From the NCBI RefSeq assembly GCF_004798865.1, contig NW_025335587.1, forward strand, positions 704,542-768,541: 64,000 nt of DNA, in the 5' to 3' direction. This stretch comes from Varanus komodoensis. Its lineage: Eukaryota > Chordata > Lepidosauria > Squamata > Varanidae. Shown one piece after another: positions 45,811 through 56,544 of this stretch; position 1 is the stretch's first letter; each line of letters begins with the position of its first letter. The translations under genes and the position numbers were made by a program. Below the pieces are notes generated by a model. The model did no database searches. It was given only the letters and a program-made list of their open reading frames with translations, and had not been told where the DNA came from.

Positions 45811-47784
45811 TAGGGTATCACTGTAACAGTCCTAACTCTTTCATCCATAAGAGTGCAAACTAGATTTCATGTCAATTGTACAATCTTAATTTATTCAATT
45901 TTAAATAGCGATGGGGCATGGGTGGATCAGAACTTCAATGCATACGGATAAATAAAAGTTTGCTGTTGTTTTAAAATGTAGATACATTGATTGCAATCAT
46001 GCAGCTAACATGCAGCATTGTTTGCCACATGATATCTATGGTGATAAAGCTCTAACTTCCCAAACTTTACTGCATTTGATTGGAAATCCCAATGAAATAC
46101 ATGGATTGCAGTATGCCTTGATGATTAGGTATAAACTAGAAATGTCTAGACTTACTGGAGCAAGCTGTATAAGCTCCAGTGAGGCAGTGTAAAGTAGCAG
46201 GACTGTGTCCTGCCCTATCCAAAATATTTGTGAAGGAAAAATATCCTGCATCCTTACTCACTAGTATACATACTCTTATTTATGGCAAATTCATTTCTTT
46301 AAAGCATAAAACAGGTGCTGGATCTAAACCTGACACCTAAAGTTTCAGGGGACTGACAGTTAAGTCAGCCCTTGGTTGGTGCAACATCTCAAGTTCCTTG
46401 TGTCAATATGCTGTGGAAACCTGGATGTTCACGTTCTTTTTTGTTTTTATTTTTGCCATCCATGCTTCTGATACTCTCCAAACCCATTGCGTTGAATTTT
46501 GACCTCTTGGCACTTTCAGGTCTAAGATCCTAGCCTTCCTTGACTGGAAATATTTTGCTGCATCCCTTTCTGAGATGTTCCAAGAATATTTAGCTTGTTA
46601 AACGGAACCTGTTTCTCTTATCCTCTGTTCTGCCATTCTTGAAAATGGATCCTACAAAAACTCTCCCTTGTTCTAAATGTTGATGGTGGTGCAGTTAGGG
46701 AGGGACCAGAAGGGGGCCAGATTACTGCCACAAATTATATAAGTGGCAATTTATAAGAGCAGCGGAAGCAAACTCCATATATATGTATGTACAGAGTCAG
46801 AGAGAGAGTGCGCCAGAGTGGTGCTATGGGTTAAGTGGGTTTAAAATACAAAACTGCACATGTTCAGATAATGTTTTAAATCAGGAGAGCAGGTTGTTGT
46901 TGTTCTAATATATAACGATTGCAGAAGCAGTTGTAAAGCATGGAATAACAGTTGGGGTACAGGGAAAAGAAATGTTAGTTGTGTGCTTCACAACTGAAAG
47001 AAACATGTGAGTATTAATAGGGTATAAAGTGGTTAAGTGCAGGATCAAAATTTAGGCAACTGAACCACTGAATGTCACAGCTTAACGATGGCAGCTGAGC
47101 AATGGCATACCAGATCTACTTGGTTGAGGAAAAACTCAAACACTTAGCCCTGTGTGAAGTGCCTTCTTTCCATACAATCACTGCTACCTTCTTGTCATAC
47201 AATCAATGTCTGTGCTGGATGTATTCTGTGATAAGTGTAAATAATCTCAGTATTCACTTGGCAACCTAGCCTATCTTTTGTCTTTCTATTCCCTTCACCA
47301 CCACCTCATTTCTAAAGTAAAATGCATTCTCAGTGTCTACACTGAAAAGACCGTTCTCTGTCTTCTCTGATTCCTTGCCTGATTAATATTGATGTTCTGT
47401 AAATATGTACACATGTGGCAGCAAATTGGCACATGCTGCCATTCTCAGAAACACTTCATAAATTCTAACCAGGCTGCTCCTTTTTGCAGCTGTGCAGGAA
47501 ATACTCCAGCTACACGCTTCAGCTTCAGACAACTTTGCATTGGGAAGGGTATGATGAAAAGATAGTGAAGGAACTTCAGGACAAAATGATATCAAGGATT
47601 TATGACTCAGAGATGTATCTCTGAGATGACAAAGAACCATTTTTCTTCCCCTTCCTAGAACAGAATAACAAAAGAAGAAAAGCAAGAGATTTTTCCAGAA
47701 GATGCAAGAAACCCAACGGAAATTCAAATCTAGATTAGGAACCCTCAAAGAGGAGAACATACTATCTGACCAGGTTAGAATAAA
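45811..47784. other. intron, no gene recognised
   Basis: No repeat family or exon was recognised. The 125-codon minus-strand frame at 47383-47760 has no known domain. Confidence 0.5.
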
Positions 47785-49065
47785 GAGAAAGAGGCAGCAA
47801 TATACAGAGAAACTGTAAAGAGATGAAGTGAAAGAATGACAGTTTCCTTTGAAGAAGAATCCTATGAGAAAACCTACAATTTTAGAAAGTAAAATGAAAG
47901 CAGCTCTGAAGGAACTTTGAAGGAATAAAGGGTCTAAGTAGATTCCAAGAGAACTCTTCCAAGATGCAGGGACTGAATCAGTTCAAATCCTAACAAGTAT
48001 ATGCCAACAATATGGAAAGCAAAACAATGGCCCACAGACTGGAAGCATGCCTTTCCAGGCCACACAAATGGGGTTGCGAAAGAATACAGCAACTATAGGA
48101 ACATTGCACTAATTTCCCACGCAAGCAAGGTGCTGCAACAAGGAATTTACACTATATGTAGGAAGAAATGCCTGGTCTTCAAGCTGGATTCTGAAAAGGG
48201 AAAGTGTTTTAAGATTATATAACTAATATAAACTGACTACTGGAACACATCAAAGAATTTAATAAACAGGTACGTCTGTGCTTTATAGACAACAGCAAAG
48301 CCTTTGACTATGTGATTGGGAGAAGTATAGATGGTCCTGAAAGAAATGGCTGTAACTCAACACTTGATTTTCCCAATGGATAGTCTGTATGATGAACAAG
48401 AAACTACAGTTAGGATAAAATATGGAAAAACAGAATGATTTCCTACAGGCAAAGGCAACAGGCAAGATGAGGGCACATCTCATCTCCCTATCTATTCAAT
48501 GTGTATGGAAAACATATTATAAGGAAAGCTGGAGTAGGAGCCAAGGAAGAAAGAGTGAAAAATGGCAGAAGATCCATCAATAATTAACATATGCAGAGGA
48601 TACCATAAAATTGGTGAAAAACAGAAATAAACTGAAATAACCCCTGATGAAAGTGGAAACATAGAAACATAGAAAACAGAGCGAGTCAGAAGGGGTCTCC
48701 CGGGCCATCTAGTCTGATCTCCAGCACAAAGAGAGAGTGAAAAAGCAGGACTACAGCTGAATATCAAGAAAACAAAATAATGACTAATAATAAAGAAAGT
48801 GAAACTACGAAAGATTTTGCATACCTTGGTTCTATTATCAATCCAGATGGAGGCTTCAGCCAAGAATTTTGAAGAAGCTTGAGACTTGGAAGGCCACCAG
48901 GATGAAGGAAGTAGAAAAGATCAAGTGTAGGGGGTTTTCACTAGAGAACAAGGCCAGGATCTATTGTACTCCCAATCCCTATGTATGGGTATGAAGACTA
49001 GACAGTGAAGAAATTCTATGTGTTTGAAACACGGTGGTGGAGGAGAGCTTTGGAAATATGTCGCA
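47785..49065 (+). mobile_element. BovB/RTE LINE, reverse transcriptase region (old)
   Basis: Decayed plus-strand ORF2. An early RT block reads MPTIWKAKQWPTDWKHAF, then KEYSNYRNIALISHASKVLQ, then LCFIDNSKAFDYV, followed by a GCHLISLSIQCVWKTYY-type VRQGC...LFN block and a weak YAEDT-like segment. After the nested CR1 piece it continues with FAYLGSIINPDGGFSQEF and, at the end, an ETRWWRRAL-like segment. Many frameshifts and stops make it the oldest BovB copy here. Confidence 0.85.
48657..48727 (-). mobile_element. CR1 3' end nested in BovB
   Basis: ACATAGAAACATAGAAAACA, an 8-bp iterated tail, leads into GAGTCAGAAGGGGTCTCCCG and GGCCATCTAGTC, the reverse complement of a CR1 3' UTR. It lies within the BovB coding order, so it inserted later. 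The same tail type occurs on the plus strand at 53150. Confidence 0.7.
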
Positions 49066-49404
49066 ACTGGATGATGTCCATTTTTGTTACAGTCTTTATG
49101 CATAATGATTTTAAACTTCTTTTTTGAAAGGCAGATCAGTAGAGTTTAGTAGACTATTTAAAAAGTTAATATTACTTCTTTGCACAGAGAACCTCAAGCT
49201 GATACACGTATATAGAATAACATGGTTATGAATGATCTGCCCTGAAGTCCAAAATCTGTTCACAAGTGAACTCCCATCTTTGAAACCCCCAGATGATAGA
49301 AGATTAGCAAAAGTCAGATTGAACGAAGTGAGACTTCTGCATAAACATGTTCAGGATTCAACTGTGGAATCTTAAAATATGAAACATTTAAAAAACCAGC
49401 ACTA

Positions 49405-49476
49405 ACAGTACAAACCTATGGCTGCCTACTCTGACATAAATCTCAATCCCAGGTATAGCAGCATAGGATTGTAGCC
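49405..49476. repeat. short palindromic repeat, family P2
   Basis: The arms ACAGTACAAACCTATGGCTG and AGCAGCATAGGATTGTAGCC enclose ACTCTGACATAAATCTCAAT, the family layout. Confidence 0.55.
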
Positions 49477-50433
49477 TAATTCAGCTCTTTAAAACCATCA
49501 GGGGAAAAAACTGAATTCATAAGCAGGAAAAGTGATTTCCTGAATAAAATAACCAGCAGGGGAAAGCCTGGGATCAGCAAATGGCTAATTAACCATTTCT
49601 TGAACATCCCCCTCCCTGCCCAATCCCTCTTGTAAGCATTTAAACTGCTTTCAGTCACTGATGGGGACAATAGTTAGAAGAGACTGAGGTAAACTAAAAG
49701 CTTTGACTCTTTTTATGTGATCTTTCTTGACCCCATGTTCACTTTCACTGTGATAATTTACATTCCTGTCTGGCAATGTTTCTTATAACTGCATTGGCTT
49801 GTGCTGAGCACTTGTAAGAGCTTAGAATGCTGATATTTCCTAGCAGACGGAAGCAGGAAAAGATCCCTTGACTACCAGGAGTCATCTGGATATCCCGTAG
49901 ACAGCCTTTCCCTCAAACACTTGATTTTTTAACCAGAAGAAGGTTGCAAAAGTGTTCCATAGATTTTCTAGTGAATGTATGTTTGACTTACTAATTTTTG
50001 TGAATATGGTTTTGATTTTATCACTGAATTAATTGTAACAGGTGGTTTATGAACATGAAAGTATTCATGAGAACAGTTTCTCTCTGCTGAATATAAACAA
50101 ATGACTCATTTTGTTGAAAAATGTTGGCTACATTAGTTGAATAATTGTGTATCTAGATGGATTACCTCAGAGTCATCAAATGTGAACACTTTCACAATAG
50201 GCAGCTCTAATTCAATTTCCATATTTGAGACTGTAGAGAATCAATTAATCACATGGATCAATGCAGCTAAGTGAATTGTGCATAATATTTATGTAACAGA
50301 GGCAAAATAGAAGTAAGGTATAGTGAGTGAAACTTCTTCTAGCAGAAGATGCTTATTTTAATTCTCTATTTTTATTTAGAAGCCACTGAATTTATGCAGA
50401 ATTCCAATGATGCGTCTGACACAGAGGCTAAAA

Positions 50434-50518
<85 letters not shown>

Positions 50519-51634
50519 GGGAAAAGGGGACTGTGTGTTTTTGTATATAATGGCCCAGTCAAGCTCTTGATTTAATTCATTGCCTGCTGAGTTGACAGAA
50601 TACTGCTTAGTGAAAACTGTGCAGCATTATACATACAAACACTTCTCTCTCTCTCCCTCTCTCTCTCTCCCCTCACCCACCCCTTGCACCTCTCTACCTA
50701 GAAATGTAGACCTGAGCATTCATTTCTCATTCAGCATTCCACAAAATGTAAGCTGATGTTGACATAAGAATTAGGCCTTGTGTCTGAATAACAAGCCATT
50801 GACAGAAGCATAAAAGATAATGAATTGAAATATCAGTGACCACACACAGGCAAGCATGGAATGATATTCTAATAGTTGATTTCCCATATTTCCCTGCCTA
50901 ATTCTTATGTAATTAAGAATAATGCTAATCGTCCTGATAATCAACAGTAATGTGATAAAAATATAGAAGTAAAAATATGGAGACTAAGTTTAACTTGATT
51001 CACTTTGGTCTGGGATTCACTCTAGATGTGTATGCATTTCTTTGTAATACTATGCACAGTCAAGATAAATGATTTTAAAATTAATCATTTTTTAAATTTT
51101 AAAATTAATTGCTCAGAAATATCACAGTTGTCTATTACTGAACAGGTATTATAATGGGAAAGCAATGTTATTCTGGAAATTTTCTCTTAAAAGAGAGAGA
51201 GAATGAGAGATGCAATCCTTGGCAGCTTTAAGAAAAAGATAGTTCAAAATGATTTCTAGCTAAATTATGAAAAGCATGGCAAGTCCTTGATATGCATTGG
51301 CTACAGACCAAATCTGACTTTTGGCATACCATCAAGGACCACAATAAGCATGTGATCTAGCAATGGTTAGTGAGAAGCTGAGTCTTGCTCCAACCATCCA
51401 ATACAGTCTTTTAGAGTAGGAAATACATATTATATATAAAACAATATGACATTTACCTACAGTTATAACAGTGATTCACCTAAGAATAACTATTACTTCT
51501 CATGGACAGGTCTACACTAGAACCCCTTCTACTAATCAGGGAACTCTACCATGGTATTTATGCAAAATACATTTACCACTGTTGGTAATACTAATAAATA
51601 CAGTGCAGTTTCCACTGTGTTGAAAGTGTGATCT
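49477..51634. other. intron with dinucleotide runs, no gene
   Basis: Contains the TC/TG microsatellite at 50437 and a shorter CT-rich stretch at 50644-50675. No repeat family or exon was otherwise recognised. Confidence 0.5.
50437..50516. repeat. compound (TC)22(TG)18 microsatellite
   Basis: A 44-bp TC run passes directly into a 36-bp TG run. Confidence 0.98.
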
Positions 51635-52262
51635 TGTGTCATATACATGACTGGATTACTATAATCTCCTGTACTGAGGAAACCTTTGAAGATGGTCTGG
51701 ATCTTCAGCTGGGCCAGAATAGGACAGCACAGCTGGTAACAGGGACTGGCCCATGAAAGCCTATTATGCAAGTCCTCCACCAGCTATATTGGCAACCTCT
51801 TGAAGAGCAGGCCCAATTCAAAGTGCTGACACTAACATTTAGAGCCCCGAACAACTTGGAACCAGGTTATTAATGGAACACCTTAATATCTTCAACAGAG
51901 ATCCTTCTTAAGGAACCATCATTAAGGGAAGCAAGGGAAGCTATGGTCAGGAGCAGGTCCCCCTCCCCTTTCTGTGGAAGATGCTCCCATCCTTGTTCTT
52001 GTTTTGGTGCCAGGTTATTTTTTTTAATTTACCAGAATTTTTTATAATTAACTAAAGATTGGTTTTAATACTGGTTTTACCGATGCTTTCGAGCTGCTAT
52101 TGTTACATGTTCTTTTACTCCTTGTTATAGTTTGCTGTGTTGCTGAGTTCCATGGATTTTGTTTTATTGTTGTTAAACTTTTTATTCTGTTTTATTCTGT
52201 ACGCTGCCCAATATGCCCTATGGGCTATGGGATGGTTTAGAAATGTAATAAACAAAAAACAA
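51635..52262 (+). mobile_element. L2-clade LINE, ORF2 C-terminus and 3' UTR (old)
   Basis: Plus-strand words CATGACTGGATTACTATAAT, GGTCTGGATCTTCAGCTGGG and GGACAGCACAGCTGGTAACA match the DYCNAL...TVRILQLVQNRAARLLTGTG block of the young copy at 56545. The LEPGY block and EALLREPS-like block follow. The 3' UTR has TACGCTGCCCAATATGCCCT, TATGGGCTATGGG and a GTAATAAAC tail. Multiple frame breaks make it an old copy. Confidence 0.85.
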
Positions 52263-52649
52263 ACATACAATACACGAATGCAATTGTAGAAAACGTAGGT
52301 GGAGTTTTAAAGGTCTGGGGTGGGGAATGACCCACAATGGGGTGGAAGAGTTGTTCATAGATGCACAAATAATCTATGCAGCTAAAGAGTGATCATTTAA
52401 AACAAACCCAAAAAACCCCCCACCCCATCTGAACTTCTAACTACCATCAGACAATTCAATGGTAGCAACTAGAAACTGGAGTACTTTTCTCACACTGGGT
52501 AACTATTGATGGGCTCTCTTACAACTATTCTTTTCATTCACCATCTTTACCACATCTGCAAATTTTATTGCTATATTGTCTCCACTATTTTCTCTTTTCC
52601 ACACAGATTCCCAAACATATGCTTTGTTATTCATCCTTCCTGTACCATA

Positions 52650-52758
52650 GGTAGGTAACTTGTGGTCTCCCAGGTCCTTTGACCTTCAGCTCCCTAGCCA
52701 GCATAACCAATGGTGAGAGAACTTATAAACCAATGTCACCAGTTGCCTATTCCTGCTC
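52650..52758. repeat. palindromic repeat, family P1 (diverged)
   Basis: GGTAGGTAACTTGTGGTCTC and CACCAGTTGCCTATTCCTGC are the outer arms; the centre is TAGCCAGCATAACCAATGGT. This looks like a different subfamily of the same fold-back element. Confidence 0.5.
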
Positions 52759-52954
52759 TACATATTATTGACAGATAACCTCTTTTTTGTGTGACTTCCT
52801 TTCTCTTCTTTAGCAGAACTACCACTTATTGGCCTTAACAGATTCTCTGTTGCTTTTAACAGCGGCAAGACATGCATTGATGCAAGCAGGAGGCACTGTG
52901 GTAGGGAAAGTCACACCTGTTGCATGTTCAAAAGTTTGTTTATGGCCTGGAATG

Positions 52955-53002
52955 TTTGTCAAGCAAAAAGTCTACATCTGTGTCAAGCAAGAAGTCTACA
53001 TT
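52955..53002. repeat. 24-bp tandem duplication
   Basis: Two adjacent 24-bp units share GTCAAGCAA-AAGTCTACAT with three differences. Confidence 0.85.
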
Positions 53003-53149
53003 TCCTTACACATGCTGCAGGTTGCAACTGCTTTTGTGGGGCAGGCTTCCTAGTTATGCATTAGCTTCTGGCATGCCCAGATGAAGTCTAGCTTTAAAGG
53101 CACAAGATGTGGAAGGTAAATAGTTCTTGTCTCCTGGACTGGGTCTCAG

Positions 53150-53215
53150 TGCATGAATGTGCACTGAGATGGCCTCGGAGGCCCCTTCTGACTCACTCTG
53201 TTTCTCTGTTTCTAA
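53150..53215 (+). mobile_element. CR1 3' end
   Basis: GAGATGGCCTCGGAGGCCCC then TTCTGACTCACTCTGTTTCT and CTGTTTCT form a CR1-type 3' UTR with an 8-bp iterated tail. Same subfamily as the minus-strand piece at 48657. Confidence 0.7.
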
Positions 53216-55848
53216 TGTCTAGTCAAAAACTAAATCCTTTCCTTACCACCCTTCTCTTTTGCAAAGTTGCTGATAGTAAAAAGCAGGGCTGCTTTGAGTC
53301 ATGTCTAGGCAAATTCAAATTTTATTTAAAGAACTGCTTCAACTCATGCCCATTTTTTGTTTCCTCTACCTCAAAATTTTTCCTTAGATAGAGTCACATC
53401 GATACTGCTGTTTTAATTTCGTTACTTTAAGAAGAAGGATGTGGGCTAATGGGTTTTTTTTCACCCTCCCAGTTCCAGGTATGAAAGTTTTCTCTCTGAC
53501 AACAGCCATGAAGCAGTTACGAATTTCTCGTGTTACCCATTTTAACAGAACGGCAGGAAGTCAAGGGAAAGTAAACAAGGAGCCCGGAGTCAGTCAATCC
53601 AAGGAGTTAATTGAAAAATTGCGCTCACTTAAAATAAAAGTTGTCAGTATAAAAACTTATATAAATAATTAAATGCCAGTGAACAAGCAGCCATTGAATG
53701 GGAGGAAAGTGTGGAGATTTATGGGCTCCATTCTGGCGACATAAAAGAGAGCCAATGGTCATTTGACGTTTCTGTGATTTCTTTTTAATGGGAACTCCTC
53801 AAGCATGCCCTCCACATTTTATTGCCACAATCAGAAGCCTGTGGCTGTTAAAAAATTAAAAATTAGGGGTTTCTTAAGTGGGAGCAAAATGTATGGTTGG
53901 TCTATGTTACCCCCAGATACTCAAGCAGCTACTGCAAATTCCCTAAGGGGACCTCAAACCTCTGTAAAATACACTCTTTTCTTTTTCTTGTAGAAATTAT
54001 GTATTTATAGCCCTGAACTTCTGACCCTTTAGCATAATAATTTTTTTTTAAGTTTCAATAGAAGACAGAGAAAAATATGGAAATGTTCTAAACAAACAAT
54101 CCCTTATTATTATTCAGTATTAATTTTTATTTTCAACTTAACTAAATGTAGGGAGGTGCAGATTTGTGCTTTTCAATTATTTAGCAGTCTGCCCTATTGC
54201 CTAGTTCCTCTTAAATTCAGCTTCAACCAAGACATTTTTGAAAATGCACGTGGGATGCTGCAGCTTTCAATACTCCTTCCCTCAGAATTTAAAAGCATGT
54301 GCCTTATTTATCTATTTATTTATGGAACAAATCTATACATCTTGAACAGAAGACCTAAATTCCCCAGTGTAACCCAGCTAGCAAAGTAGATGAGCATATT
54401 TAAACATCTCTCTAAGCAGTCTGAGAAAACATTGAGGACACTTTGCAAATGAACAACCTTGATGTAACTAAACATATTAATGCATGTACACATTTGCTTC
54501 TGAATATTGGTGAAACACTGCACACACACAAATCTAGATGCAAGGATGAATATCCTATTCAGATTGCTTTCTTGTAGTGCCTCATCACTGCACACTAGTA
54601 TACATAAGCGCCTGGGGAAACAAGTTCAAAAATAATGCTGGTGCAATCACACCTGCAAGCTCCAAAGCAGCTGTTTCTGCAGTGCTTTATTATACACATC
54701 CACACTGGTTATGGAAGAAGGAAGAGGCTGACTGGAAATTTGACAGGCTGACAGCAATTAAGCAGTCTGCTGTTTCCTTTCTGTCAGCTCAAGGCCTGAA
54801 GGGGAAGAGGACTGGACCCTTGCAGCTCAGTTCTTCCATCGACCTGATCCAGAGGTCTCTTCCCATTCCTTTGGCTGCACAGAAGGCATGCCACTCTGCC
54901 CGCCTTTAAGAATACTCCGAGATAAGGATATGCAGACATCATCAATGTCTCCAGCACACTCCCACGGCAGCTCTTTCTGGATGTTGTTTTGCTGAACCCA
55001 ACTGGGATAAAGAGGAACATTTTTCCACAGAAGGTCCCGTCTCACCTTCACTGCTGTACTTGTGTCACTGAGGGCTGCATTCCCAACGGCTGCTTAGGGC
55101 TGTTTCCCCCTTACCTCTGTGCAACCCCTGGGCTATAACCATTGACCTCACTCTACTTAGCATCCCTATGCACCCCTACCTGATCATCGGAGGGGTGCAT
55201 GGGCAGTGATCCCTACCCTTTGGCTGCTGCAAAATGTGCGGAGCTGATTGTCATCCCTGGGGAGCTTGACTGCCATCAGGGCTCTGACCAAGAAAGCATG
55301 TAAGCCCTTCCCTTTATCTGCAAGCTTCCAGAGAGACATTCCAAAGGCAAGGATTCCCTCATTTAAAAACCCAAAAACACATGATGGTGGAGCTGCAACT
55401 TCACACTCCTATTTGCTCCCAGTCTTTCATCAGAATCTATCAGGACGCACTTGCACATTGATTATGAAAGGACTCTGAAATGCCACCCTCTCTACTGAAG
55501 TGCCACTCAAGGCACTTTCAAATCCAGCTGAATATACGCATAGACTTTCTGGTAATATGCTTTCTTTCAATACAGCCTTGAAGTCCTCATCACTGAAATT
55601 GATTATATTGTGTCGAGCCTGATGTGCTGTGTGGGTCCACTACCAAAGTGTTGCTTTTCCCCTGCTTTGGTGTAAAGTTCCCATCTTACATCAATAGAGG
55701 ATGATTCTTGGGATTATTCAATGAAACCTCAATAGGTTACTTTGTTACCTTGCTGGTCCCCAAGAACAAACTATGTAAGCTATTTCTCTGTAACATGAAA
55801 ATAGTTCTAGGAAAAAAGGGATTCCCATGGACAGTTCCGAATCTCATA

Positions 55849-55849
<1 letters not shown>
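53216..55849. other. intron, partly repeat-poor
   Basis: 53460-53800 is a repeat-free candidate conserved block. The remainder shows no gene or repeat family; the 110-codon frame at 54577-54909 has no known domain and opposite-strand frames overlap it. Confidence 0.45.

Positions 55850-55892
<43 letters not shown>
55850..55892. repeat. (ATT)14 microsatellite
   Basis: Uninterrupted run located exactly at the 3' end of the minus-strand L2 piece at 55894. It probably grew from that element's tail. Confidence 0.97.
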
Positions 55893-55893
<1 letters not shown>

Positions 55894-55894
<1 letters not shown>

Positions 55895-56085
55895 ACATTT
55901 CTATGCCGCCCCTTGCCGAAACCTCGGGGCGGCTTACAACATGATAAAATACATTGAAATACAATAGTACATAATAAATTACCATTAAATATAACAATAC
56001 AAAAAATACATTGATTTACAAATACAAAATTAAAATATAATTAATGTGCGCAGGGTAACACAGCTATCAGAGGTTAGTCTTAAGT
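55894..56085 (-). mobile_element. L2-clade LINE 3' UTR
   Basis: On the minus strand GCCGCCCCGAGGTTTCGGCA and AGGGGCGGCATAGAAATGTT form the terminal stem-loop (55905-55933), identical in layout to 28510 and 57749. Upstream UTR follows to about 56085. Confidence 0.85.
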
Positions 56086-56097
56086 GTCACTAGATAC

Positions 56098-56260
56098 AAT
56101 TAAGCATAAAAGCCATGCTGGATCAGACAAAGAAGCCCATCTGAACCATCATTCTGTACCCAGAGTTTACAAGCAGGACACAGATGCAATGCCATTCCCC
56201 ATATGTATGCTTTCAATTAGCACTTTTTTCTTTCAGATTAACCCATTTGCCATTAGCCAT
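56098..56260 (-). mobile_element. CR1-clade LINE 3' end
   Basis: AGCCATGCTGGATCAGACAA, then AAGCCCATCTGAACCATCAT and ACAAGCAGGACACAGATGCA match the tip and UTR order of the family at 4690 and 44125. Confidence 0.65.
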
Positions 56261-56274
56261 CATGCTTCCTAAAT

Positions 56275-56345
56275 TTCCCGTTTGCCCTCATGAGCTGTTA
56301 AATATTTTATATTCTGTTTTATTATGCTGTGAACTGCCCAGAAAG
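56275..56345 (+). mobile_element. old L2-like LINE 3' UTR piece
   Basis: ATTTTATATTCTGTTTTATT and GTGAACTGCCCAGAAAGCTT resemble the UTR preceding the terminal loop in older L2 copies (compare 52170-52225). No tail is present. Confidence 0.4.
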
Positions 56346-56510
56346 CTTGAGCGTTACGCAGTTGCAGAAATCCTGCAAAGGAGGCAGTAGCAGGAAACCT
56401 CCACCTCTGCCATGACCACTGACATTGAAACCAATCCCATCACTTATCCATCTGTAGCAAGAACCAACCCTACATTTACTCTTGTGATGTTGTTCAAACT
56501 ATTTATTGTG

Positions 56511-56543
56511 CCTAAGAGGATGTACATGGTACATCCTCTTAGG
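56511..56543. repeat. perfect inverted repeat, 15-bp arms, 3-nt loop
   Basis: CCTAAGAGGATGTAC, loop ATG, then GTACATCCTCTTAGG. It ends a few bases before L2 homology begins, so it marks the 5' junction of the young L2 insertion. Confidence 0.9.
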
Positions 56544-56544
56544 T

